DNA from: Methylorubrum thiocyanatum
GTDB taxonomy: Bacteria > Pseudomonadota > Alphaproteobacteria > Rhizobiales > Beijerinckiaceae
Assembly: GCA_014138645.1 (NCBI GenBank)
Contig: JACJIB010000003.1
Coordinates: 558,001 to 622,000 of the forward strand
Direction: 5' to 3'
DNA: 64,000 nucleotides
In this document: positions 56,744 through 64,000 of the stretch, piece by piece
How the letters are laid out: each line of letters opens with the position of its first letter
Numbering within the stretch: the first letter of the stretch is position 1
Made by a program: the position numbers and the translations under genes
The notes under the pieces: model-generated
Told to the model about the DNA's origin: nothing
Database searches by the model: none
What the model saw: the letters and a program-made list of their open reading frames with translations, nothing else

Positions 56744-57334
56744 ATGCGTCCGTCCCGCAGCGTTCTCCTGCCGCTCGCCGCCTTCGTCGCCGGCCTCGTG
56801 GTGATCTCCGTCGCTCTGGTGATGACGCTGGTGCCGCAGCATCCGCAGAGCGGCCCGAGCAGCATCGGCGGGCCCTTCACCCTGGTGAACCAGGATGGGG
56901 CGACGGTGACCGAGCGCGATTTCGCCGGCAAACCCTACCTGATGTTCTTCGGCTTCACCCACTGCCCCGATGTCTGCCCGACCACGCTGCAGCAGATCAG
57001 CGACGTGCTGGCGGCGCTCGGCCCCAAGGCGGACGCGCTGAAGGTCGCCTTCGTCAGCGTCGATCCCGAACGCGACACACCCGACTCGCTCAAGACCTAC
57101 CTGTCGAGCTTCGATCCGCGCATCGTCGGCCTCACCGGCAGTCCGGAGCAGGTGGCGGCCGCGGTCAAGACCTTCCGCGCCTACGCCAAGAAGGTGCCGA
57201 GCCAGGGCGGCGACTACACGATGGAACACACGGCGCTCGTCTACCTGATGGACGCCCGCAACGGCTTCGTCGGTGCGGTCAACCTGAACCGACCGGCAGC
57301 GGAGACGGCGGCCGAACTGTCGAAGCGGATCTGA
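56744..57334 (+). CDS. SCO-family copper chaperone
   Basis: A 196-residue membrane-anchored thioredoxin-fold protein of the SCO1/SenC family that helps build the CuA site of cytochrome oxidase. One N-terminal helix (about 7-30) anchors it. The metal pair is C74 and C78 in THCPDVCPTT, with the third ligand His in MEHTALVYL near 160. GAGG lies before the ATG at 56744. Its last 56 bases overlap the convergent glycosyltransferase gene. Confidence 0.93.
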   Translation: MRPSRSVLLPLAAFVAGLVVISVALVMTLVPQHPQSGPSSIGGPFTLVNQDGATVTERDFAGKPYLMFFGFTHCPDVCPTTLQQISDVLAALGPKADALKVAFVSVDPERDTPDSLKTYLSSFDPRIVGLTGSPEQVAAAVKTFRAYAKKVPSQGGDYTMEHTALVYLMDARNGFVGAVNLNRPAAETAAELSKRI

Positions 57335-59129
57335 CGGGCCGAGCCTGACGCCGTCCCAGCGCGCCGGTGCGGGAGGTGCGGGCCAGCCCGTGCTCGGTCT
57401 TGTTCCAGCGGTGCGGATGCCGGGCCAGTTCGAACACGGCGAGCCACGCCGCGAGGCTGCCGAGGAGGAAGTAGGCCGGCAGCAGCAGCACGAGCGGCAC
57501 GAGGTCGAACCACCCTCGCCGAAGGCAGCCGACAAGGCCGGGCAGACACATCGCCGCCAGCCCGGCGAGAAACACCGTCGTGGACGCCGCCCGTTTGACG
57601 ACGGTGAGGCTGTCCTCGTCTTCGACGGCGTAGACCAGTTCGGCGAGGCCGCCGAGCAGCATGAAGGGATAGAACAGAGCCGAGACGACCGTGCCGGGCA
57701 GAAGCGCCAGCACGCACAGGCTCTCCGCCGCGCCGAGACGACGGTAGAGGTCGAGCGGACGCCGCCCGTGGGTGAAGCTCGTCTGCAGGAAGCCCTTCAT
57801 CCAGCGTGTGCGCTGACGCAGCCATTTGCGCGGGTCGGCGAGCGCCTCTTCGAAGGTCGAGCTCGGCAGGTCGCCGACATGATATCCGGCGCGCGCCATG
57901 CGCAGACCGAGATCGGCATCCTCGGTGACGTTCCAGGCATCCCATCCATGGAGTTCGCGCAGGACGCGGGTGCGGAAATGCGTCGAGGTGCCACCGAGCG
58001 GCGTCGGCATCCGCCATGCGGACAGGGCCGGGCCGATCACGTCGAACAGGGCCGCGTACTCGATCGCGAACAGGCGCGGCAGCCAGCCGTCACCGTGATT
58101 GTCGATCACGAGGCGACCCTGGAGGCAGGCGGTCGAGACCGGCGCAGAGGCGAACATCGTCGCGGCGAGGCGCAGTTGTTCGGGCGAGATCACGTCTTCC
58201 GCATCGTAGACCACGAGGTGCTCGCCGCGGGCGAGCGGCAGGGCTGCGTTCAGCGCCCGCGGCTTGGTGCGCGGCATCCCCTTCGGCACGGTGACGATCT
58301 CGAAGCGGGCGGGGAGGGAGGCAGCCTGGAACGCGGCCGCGGTTTCGCGGTCGTCGGCCTCCAGCAGGAACTTGATGTCGAGCTTGGCCGCCGGGTAGTC
58401 GAGCCGACGCAGCGCACCGAGCAACCGCGGCACCACTTTCGCCTCCCGATAGAGCGCGACGAGGATCGTGTAGGTCGGCAGGGCCTCGTCGGTCAGGAGC
58501 ACGGATCGGGTTGGGGAGACCTCCCGCCTCATCATCTCGGTGGCTCCCATCGCCGCCGCAGCGAGCCGGAATGTGAGCAGGGCGAGCATCAGACCCTGAA
58601 CGAACGCGAACAGAAGGAAGCCCGACATCGTCGGCAAGCGGCTCAGCAGGATGACGAGGGCGAGACCGATCCCGACCAGCGCGAGATCGATGGCCTGAGG
58701 TCCCGGCCGGCAGGACCATTCGGGACGCCGACGCCGCAAGGCCTCGGAGGCATCCTCGGCGATGGCGGCTCCGTGCCGGGCAAACAGCGCTTGCCGCAGG
58801 GCGGTGGGCGTTGTGATCGCCGGCGGCAGCGCCAGCCGCGCCGAAGCCGCGATCAAGCCGGCCACAGCAATCCCGCGCGGCGCGGCCACGATGCGTTCGG
58901 GCGCCTCGCCGCAAGCCAGCGGTGCGGCATCGGCGGCGAAGCAGCGCGCGTGCGACACGCCCTCTGCGAGCCTCAAAGTCCCTTGGAGGAAGGATGTTTC
59001 GAGTCGGCGCGCAAGCGCACGGTAGAACACCTCCTCGGAGACGAGGCCTTCGTTGAGGAGAGCGGTGGCCGCGTCGGTGCCGCAGCGGCGAGCGATGGTC
59101 GCAGCCCGGCCCAGCGTCTCGAGGGACAC
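57279..59129 (-). CDS. Membrane glycosyltransferase, family 2
   Basis: A 616-residue processive-type glycosyltransferase. Two membrane helices (about 147-190) precede the GT-A domain: EADD (258-260), DAED (309-312), TEDAD (402-406) and QRTRW (439-443), the set seen in cellulose and related polysaccharide synthases. Four or so further helices follow to ~580. The N-terminal ~130 residues have ALLNEGLVSEEVFYRALA, resembling the MshEN/T2SS_E N-terminal domain, some members of which bind c-di-GMP. Polysaccharide product unknown. The C-terminal tail is basic and disordered. Confidence 0.85.
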   Translation of the reverse strand: MSLETLGRAATIARRCGTDAATALLNEGLVSEEVFYRALARRLETSFLQGTLRLAEGVSHARCFAADAAPLACGEAPERIVAAPRGIAVAGLIAASARLALPPAITTPTALRQALFARHGAAIAEDASEALRRRRPEWSCRPGPQAIDLALVGIGLALVILLSRLPTMSGFLLFAFVQGLMLALLTFRLAAAAMGATEMMRREVSPTRSVLLTDEALPTYTILVALYREAKVVPRLLGALRRLDYPAAKLDIKFLLEADDRETAAAFQAASLPARFEIVTVPKGMPRTKPRALNAALPLARGEHLVVYDAEDVISPEQLRLAATMFASAPVSTACLQGRLVIDNHGDGWLPRLFAIEYAALFDVIGPALSAWRMPTPLGGTSTHFRTRVLRELHGWDAWNVTEDADLGLRMARAGYHVGDLPSSTFEEALADPRKWLRQRTRWMKGFLQTSFTHGRRPLDLYRRLGAAESLCVLALLPGTVVSALFYPFMLLGGLAELVYAVEDEDSLTVVKRAASTTVFLAGLAAMCLPGLVGCLRRGWFDLVPLVLLLPAYFLLGSLAAWLAVFELARHPHRWNKTEHGLARTSRTGALGRRQARPVRSASTVRPPSPLPVGSG

Positions 59130-59249
59130 GCCTTCGGTGGCGAGGAAACCGATTTCCGGCGGGAGCGGAGCCGCCCGGCTGCGGCGGCGGCGGTCGAGAT
59201 CGGACAGGGGAGCGGCTCCCTGCGAGCCCGTGCCGTGCTAGGGAGAAGC

Positions 59250-60170
59250 ATGGGCCAGAACCTCTCCGATGGCGTGTATTTCGCCAGCGCCACAACCAAA
59301 GCGTCAACCGTCCGTCGTCGGATGCAGCAGCTCTTCGGGCTGATGTTTTACCTTTTGTTAACCAGCGTTGCACAGGCGCAACAAGCGTCGGTGCCCGACC
59401 CCTCCGTCGCCATTCCGAATTTCTGGAATCCGCGGGCCCGCGGCGAGCGCATCGAGGCGCCGCAGACGGGACGGGCCGTGCGGTTCATGACCGACGACGA
59501 GTTTCCGCCGCTGCATTTCGCGGGCCCCGACGGCACGCCGACCGGCTTTGCGGTGGAGCTCGCCCGCGCGGTCTGCGAGCGGCTGACGATCACCTGCACG
59601 GTGCAGGCCCGCCGGTTCGACACGCTGCTCGACGCGCTCGCCGACAAGCAGGGCGACGTGGTGGCCGCCGCCGTGCCCCTGACCGCGGGCCTGCGCACCC
59701 GCTTCCTGGCGACCCGCCCCTATTTCCGCTGGCCGGCCCGCTTCGTCGCCCGCAAGGACCGCAGCCTGCCGGCGCCCTCGGCGACCAGTCTCGCGGCGCG
59801 CAGCGTCGGCGTCGTGGAGGCCAGCGCCCACGAGGCCTACCTGAAGGCGTTCTTTCCCAGCACGACGCGCAAGACCTTCACCGACCTCTCGGCCGCCGAG
59901 AGCGCGCTCAAGCGCGGCGAGGTCGAGTACCTGTTCGCCGATGGGTTGAGTCTCGCGCTCTGGCTGAACGGTCAGGAGGCGGAGGGCTGCTGCGCCTTCT
60001 CCGGCGGCGACTACTTGGAGAACCGCTATTTCGGCGAGGGCATCGGCTTCGTCACCCGTACCGAGGACGCGGCGCTCGCCCGCGCCCTCGACGACGCGCT
60101 GCAGCGGGTCTGGGACGACGGGAAATATGCCGAGCTTTATCTACGGTTTTTTCCGGTCAGTCCGTTCTGA
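59250..60170 (+). CDS. Periplasmic amino-acid-type solute-binding protein
   Basis: A 306-residue family 3 extracellular solute-binding protein. A basic head is followed by a hydrophobic signal ending AQAQ (about residue 44), then the bilobed core starting RFMTDDEFPPLHFAGPDGTPTGFAVELARAVCE (core FPPLHFAGPDG). GGGAG precedes the ATG at 59250; an inner ATG at 59322 would also keep the signal. No permease or ATPase gene is next to it, so it may be a sensor or orphan binding protein. It diverges from the glycosyltransferase. Confidence 0.83.
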   Translation: MGQNLSDGVYFASATTKASTVRRRMQQLFGLMFYLLLTSVAQAQQASVPDPSVAIPNFWNPRARGERIEAPQTGRAVRFMTDDEFPPLHFAGPDGTPTGFAVELARAVCERLTITCTVQARRFDTLLDALADKQGDVVAAAVPLTAGLRTRFLATRPYFRWPARFVARKDRSLPAPSATSLAARSVGVVEASAHEAYLKAFFPSTTRKTFTDLSAAESALKRGEVEYLFADGLSLALWLNGQEAEGCCAFSGGDYLENRYFGEGIGFVTRTEDAALARALDDALQRVWDDGKYAELYLRFFPVSPF

Positions 60171-60268
60171 GGCGGGCCCTGTCGCCGCTACTGTCGCGAA
60201 GCGGCCCCCATGCCCTAGATCTGAGAAATACATCCGGGCTCGAACGCAGGATCGAAAGGAGTGCCTGA

Positions 60269-60475
60269 ATGCCGAAGCCGTACAGCACGACACTCGCGAA
60301 GGGGCGGCGGCCGATCAGGAACTCACACCGGTCCCATCACGGAAGCGAGTTGACCTCGGAGAGACGTCAGCAGCTCGCGCTCAACCGGTTCACCTATAGC
60401 GGCGGCTACGACGGCTTCGAGGGGCGTATGATGCTGGCTCGCATCGAGGCGGACGCAGCGGATCACAAGAAGTAG
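60269..60475 (+). CDS. Small basic hypothetical protein
   Basis: A 68-residue soluble protein, basic in the first half (KGRRPIRNSHRSHHG) and more acidic at the end. AAAGGAG lies seven bases before the ATG. No membrane segment, signal or known domain. Strong ribosome site and position in a free gap support expression. Function unknown. Confidence 0.6.
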   Translation: MPKPYSTTLAKGRRPIRNSHRSHHGSELTSERRQQLALNRFTYSGGYDGFEGRMMLARIEADAADHKK

Positions 60476-60514
60476 CCGCCTCGCCCCGGCATGCAGCGGC
60501 CTCCCGCTCGGATG

Positions 60515-60928
60515 TCAGACCCGGCAAAACCGCACGCCGGACTTTTCTCCCGCTCTCCCGAGCGGACCGAGATGGGTATCACCGAAGCCGCTGGCGTATT
60601 TCAGCCCGTACCCCAAGGCGCGGTCGAGCCCGATATGGGCCAGCCAGATGAGCGCCAGACCGGCGACCGCATAGCTTCCGAGCGCCACCGAGGCTGCCAG
60701 TAAGAGGAAGGGCGCGACACTGGTATGGGCGGCATTGTAGCTCGCCGCGCCCATCCGAGGGCCGGCCAGATAAGCGACCATGCTGAGATCGGGCAGCAGG
60801 ATGAGGGCTGCCAGCAGCCACCAGGATTGACCGACCCAGGCATAGCCGACGAGGGCGCAGGTAAGTAAGGACGCCCCCTCGATCCTCAGGAGCAAGCGCG
60901 GCGCTCCGCGCACGTCACCAGCCGACAT
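60515..60928 (-). CDS. DUF4260-family membrane protein
   Basis: A 137-residue membrane protein with four helices. Family hallmarks are YNAAHTS in the middle and LDRALGYGLKYASGFGDTHLG near the end. It lies 90 bases after cobT on the same strand and might be on its transcript, but nothing suggests a B12 role. Confidence 0.82.
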   Translation of the reverse strand: MSAGDVRGAPRLLLRIEGASLLTCALVGYAWVGQSWWLLAALILLPDLSMVAYLAGPRMGAASYNAAHTSVAPFLLLAASVALGSYAVAGLALIWLAHIGLDRALGYGLKYASGFGDTHLGPLGRAGEKSGVRFCRV

Positions 60929-61017
60929 CGCACGATCCCCGCTCGAAAGCGCCGACCCTGCGGGATGCTAGGACGGCACGAGACGATTGCCCATCGCGCC
61001 CGACCGCGCGCTGTCCC

Positions 61018-62928
61018 TCAGCGCCGTCCGGCCGCCCGCCGCATCCCTCCGCCGCCGCGGGACAGGCCGGCATCCTCCTCGAACAGCTCGGCGAGCTTCT
61101 CCGTCATCGCGCCGCCGAGTTCCTCGGCGTCGATGATCGTGACGGCGCGGCGGTAGTAGCGCGTCACGTCGTGGCCGATGCCGATGGCGAGCAGCTCGAC
61201 CGGCGAGCGCGTCTCGATCTCCTCGATCATGTAGCGCAGGTGACGCTCCAAATAGTTGCCGGGATTGACCGAGAGGGTCGAGTCGTCGACCGGCGCACCG
61301 TCGGAAATCACCATCAGGATGCGCCGCTGCTCGGGCCGCGCCAGCAGGCGCTTGTGGGCCCAGTCCAGCGCCTCGCCGTCGATGTTCTCCTTCAGCAGGC
61401 CCTCGCGCATCATCAGCCCGAGGTTCTTTCGCGCCCGCCGCCAGGGGGCGTCGGCGCTCTTGTAGATGATGTGGCGCAGGTCGTTGAGGCGGCCGGGGGA
61501 GGGCGGCTTGCCGTTGGCGAGCCACGCCTCGCGGGACTGGCCGCCCTTCCAGGCGCGGGTGGTGAAGCCGAGGATCTCGACCTTCACGCCGCAGCGCTCC
61601 AGCGTGCGGGCGAGGATGTCGGCGCAGGTCGCCGCGACGGTGATCGGCCGCCCGCGCATCGAACCGGAATTGTCGAGCAGCAGCGTGACCACAGTGTCGC
61701 GGAAATCGGTGTCCTTCTCCTGCTTGAAGGAGAGCGGCTGGAACGGATCGGTAACGACGCGGACCAAGCGGGCCGGATCGAGCTGTCCCTCTTCCAGATC
61801 GAAATCCCAAGCGCGGCTCTGCTGCGCCAGCAGCCGGCGCTGGAGGCGGTTGGCGAGGCGGCCGACCACGCCCTGGAGATGGGCGAGCTGCTTGTCGAGG
61901 TAGCTGCGCAGGCGCGTCAGCTCCTCGGCGTCGCACAGCTCCTCGGCCTCGACGATCTCGTCGAAGCGCGGATTGTAGACCTTGTAGTCGGGGCCGGTGC
62001 GCTCGTTGCCGCGCTGGCTCGGCGGGCGCCAGGATTCGGAGGCCTCCTCCGATTCCGCGTCCTCGGCCTCCTCCGGCAATTCGCCGGAGGGCGCGTCGGC
62101 GGATTCGGTGGCGCCCTCGTCGAGTTCGTCGGTGGCCTCGTCGGTCACCTCGATCTCGGCGCGGTCGCCCTGCGACTGCTCCTCGGCCTCGCCCTCGCTC
62201 GGCTGCTGCTCGTCGTCCTGGGCTTGGTTCTCGTCCTCGTCGCTCTCGTCGTCCTGATCGAGGGGCGTCTCGTCGGCCATGTCGAGGGAGGAGAGCAGGT
62301 CGCGCACCGAGCGGGCGAAGCTGCGCTGGTTCTCGATCGAGCCGAGCAGGCCGTCGAGGTTCTTGCCGGCGCGCGCCTCGATATGCTCGCGCCACAGATC
62401 GACGATCCGGGCGGCGGCGGGGGGCGGCTTCTGACCGGTCAGGCGCTCGCGCACCATCAGCGCGATGGCATCCTCCATCGGCGCATCGGCGCGATCGGTG
62501 ATGTTCTCGTACTTGCCGCCGCGATGGTAGCGGTCCTCCAGCATCGCGGTGATGTTGGCGGCCACGCCGTCCAGCCGGCGTGAGCCGATCGCCTCGACAC
62601 GGGCCTGCTCGACCGCATCGTAGACCGCCCGCGCCGCGGCGTTGTCGGGAGCGAGCCGACGGTGGACGCTCGTGTCGTGGCAGCCGAGGCGCAGCGCCAT
62701 GGAATCGGAATGGCCGCGCAGGATCGCGGCATCCTCGGCGGTGATCCGCCGGGTCGGCTCGGGCAGCCTCGCCTTGTCGCCGATCAGCGCCGGACGGTCG
62801 CTGGCATAGGTGACCTCGATGTCCGGCCGCTTGGCGATGGCGCGCAGGCAGCCGGCCACCGAGCGCTTCAGCGGCTCGGCGCCGGGCTCCTTGCGGTCGC
62901 CGGTCTTGGGGCGGTTGGTCAGGGCCAT
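61018..62928 (-). CDS. cobT: Cobaltochelatase subunit CobT
   Basis: CobT is the VWA-domain subunit of the ATP-dependent aerobic cobaltochelatase (CobNST) that inserts cobalt into hydrogenobyrinate diamide. The 636-residue protein has a conserved N-terminal half, a very acidic Asp/Glu/Gln-rich linker (about 220-300), and a C-terminal VWA domain with the MIDAS motif [11 protein letters not shown] and later Thr/Asp ligands ([10 protein letters not shown]). It is encoded 112 bases after cobS, the normal order. Confidence 0.96.
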   Translation of the reverse strand: MALTNRPKTGDRKEPGAEPLKRSVAGCLRAIAKRPDIEVTYASDRPALIGDKARLPEPTRRITAEDAAILRGHSDSMALRLGCHDTSVHRRLAPDNAAARAVYDAVEQARVEAIGSRRLDGVAANITAMLEDRYHRGGKYENITDRADAPMEDAIALMVRERLTGQKPPPAAARIVDLWREHIEARAGKNLDGLLGSIENQRSFARSVRDLLSSLDMADETPLDQDDESDEDENQAQDDEQQPSEGEAEEQSQGDRAEIEVTDEATDELDEGATESADAPSGELPEEAEDAESEEASESWRPPSQRGNERTGPDYKVYNPRFDEIVEAEELCDAEELTRLRSYLDKQLAHLQGVVGRLANRLQRRLLAQQSRAWDFDLEEGQLDPARLVRVVTDPFQPLSFKQEKDTDFRDTVVTLLLDNSGSMRGRPITVAATCADILARTLERCGVKVEILGFTTRAWKGGQSREAWLANGKPPSPGRLNDLRHIIYKSADAPWRRARKNLGLMMREGLLKENIDGEALDWAHKRLLARPEQRRILMVISDGAPVDDSTLSVNPGNYLERHLRYMIEEIETRSPVELLAIGIGHDVTRYYRRAVTIIDAEELGGAMTEKLAELFEEDAGLSRGGGGMRRAAGRR

Positions 62929-63040
62929 ATCTTCGCGGACGCCACCGGATCGAGTTCGAAGGCCCGGCCGGGGGATTGCCTCGAGTCCGGGAGTGCGAGC
63001 ACCGTCCCCGCCGCGCGTCGGCGCGGAGACGGACGCGCGA

Positions 63041-64000
63041 TCAGCTCAGCGCGACGTTGAGCGCGCTCTCGGGCAGCTCCTTGCCGAAGGCGCGCTGGTA
63101 GAACTCGGCCACCAAGGGCCGCTCCAGCTCGTCGCACTTGTTGAGGAAGGTCACCCGGAAGGCGAAGCCGATATCGCGGAAGATGTCGGCGTTCTCGGCC
63201 CAGGTGATGACCGTGCGCGGGCTCATGACGGTCGAAAGGTCGCCGTTCATGAAGGCGTTGCGGGTCAGATCCGCCACGCGCACCATCCGGTTGACCGTGT
63301 CGCGCCCGCCCTCGCTCTGGTAGTGCGGCGACTTCGAGAGCACGATGTCGACCTCGCGGTCGTGCGGCAGGTAGTTCAGCGTGGTCACGATCGACCAGCG
63401 GTCCATCTGGCCCTGGTTGATCTGCTGGGTGCCGTGGTAGAGGCCCGACGTATCGCCGAGGCCCACCGTGTTGGCGGTGGCGAACAGGCGGAAGGCCGGG
63501 TGCGGGCGGATGACGCGCTTCTGGTCGAGCAGCGTCAGGCGGCCGGACAGCTCCAGCACGCGCTGGATCACGAACATCACGTCGGGACGGCCGGCATCGT
63601 ACTCGTCGAAGACGAGGGCGACGTTGTTCTGCAGCGCCCAGGGCAGGATGCCGTCCTGGAACGCGGTGATCTGCTTGCCGTCCTGCAGGACGATGGCGTC
63701 CTTGCCGACGAGGTCGATGCGCGAGACGTGGCTGTCGAGGTTGATCCGGATGCACGGCCAGTTCAGCCGCGCCGCCACCTGCTCGATATGCGTCGACTTG
63801 CCGGTGCCGTGATAGCCGGTGACCATCACGCGCCGGTTCCGGGCAAAGCCCGCCAGGATCGAGAGCGTGGTCTCGCGGTCGAAGATGTAATCCGGATCGA
63901 GGTCCGGCACATGCTCATCGACCTCGGAGAAGGCCGGCACCTTGAGGTCGAGGTCGATGCCGAACACCTCGCGGACGGACACCTGGCGGTCGGGCAGGGA
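63041..64000 (-). CDS. cobS: Cobaltochelatase subunit CobS, N-terminus cut by window edge
   Basis: CobS is the AAA+ ATPase subunit of cobaltochelatase. The visible part has [22 protein letters not shown] (Walker A GYHGTGKS), Walker [11 protein letters not shown], and sensor sequence [15 protein letters not shown]. The frame stays open to base 64000 and reads [13 protein letters not shown] there, matching residues before the VSVREVF of known CobS proteins; so the GTG at 63982 is an internal Val and the true start is outside. About ten residues are missing. Confidence 0.95.
   Translation of the reverse strand, partial: SLPDRQVSVREVFGIDLDLKVPAFSEVDEHVPDLDPDYIFDRETTLSILAGFARNRRVMVTGYHGTGKSTHIEQVAARLNWPCIRINLDSHVSRIDLVGKDAIVLQDGKQITAFQDGILPWALQNNVALVFDEYDAGRPDVMFVIQRVLELSGRLTLLDQKRVIRPHPAFRLFATANTVGLGDTSGLYHGTQQINQGQMDRWSIVTTLNYLPHDREVDIVLSKSPHYQSEGGRDTVNRMVRVADLTRNAFMNGDLSTVMSPRTVITWAENADIFRDIGFAFRVTFLNKCDELERPLVAEFYQRAFGKELPESALNVALS

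Noticed and set aside
57390..59249. Long plus-strand extension upstream of the solute-binding protein
   Set aside because: The stretch before 59250 is antisense to the glycosyltransferase and lacks the signal peptide expected of a binding protein; a ribosome site at 59241 supports the later start.

Overview
The window is GC-rich, densely coded, ordinary chromosomal DNA from an alphaproteobacterium of the order Hyphomicrobiales (Rhizobiales), most likely Methylobacterium or Methylorubrum. The basis is gene content and order: split F0 b and b' ATP synthase subunits, the GANTC methylase CcrM, CobS/CobT, DUF992 and BA14K proteins, ergothioneine genes egtBD, an Omp2b-type porin, and serine hydroxymethyltransferase next to nrdR-ribD. 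No rRNA, tRNA, CRISPR, prophage, transposase or integrase was seen. This is core genome, not a genomic island.

Layout. 1-3.8 kb (minus): riboflavin genes ribE (edge fragment) and ribD with nrdR, an NsrR-type NO sensor, and glyA. 4-7.1 kb (minus): the F0 operon atpI-atpB-atpE-atpF'-atpF, with a recognisable promoter and a strong terminator. 7.1-20.9 kb: a DsbA-like thiol protein, a DUF721 protein, mutY, ccrM diverging from rlpA, a PHA-granule protein, the ABC-F ATPase uup, a porin with a long structured leader, an OmpA/BON envelope protein and a class III nucleotide cyclase. 21-31 kb: an HD phosphohydrolase, slt diverging from dapA-smpB, a NYN protein, pyrE, a repeat-containing secreted protein, the (p)ppGpp enzyme rsh and rpoZ.

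31.5-41 kb (plus) is the conserved housekeeping block nfuA-tsaB-rimI-plsC, then miaB-phoH-ybeY-corC-lnt, interrupted by one minus-strand MEKHLA-domain gene. 41-48.5 kb: a BA14K protein, the divergent pair katA/oxyR, an AbrB-family membrane protein with dgkA, two tandem paralogous small membrane proteins, a metallophosphoesterase and murI. 48.7-57.3 kb: egtB-egtD, a DUF992 protein, a DUF779 protein, assimilatory nitrate reductase nasA, a palindromic REP-like repeat, siroheme synthase cysG and a SCO protein. 57.3-64 kb: a membrane glycosyltransferase, a periplasmic binding protein, a DUF4260 protein, and cobT-cobS (cobS cut by the window edge).

Links between genes. NasA needs siroheme-dependent nitrite reductase downstream, so nasA-cysG fits nitrate assimilation. 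KatA/OxyR, NsrR, ergothioneine and the thiol proteins form an oxidative and nitrosative stress theme. CcrM, a perfect TTAA-N7-TTAA site in front of slt, and a near-match between ccrM and rlpA suggest CtrA/CcrM cell-cycle control of envelope remodelling genes. No clearly undescribed large system was found. The most novel items are small: the paralogous membrane-protein pair, the repeat-bearing secreted peptide, the interrupted OmpA domain, and several structured intergenic elements.
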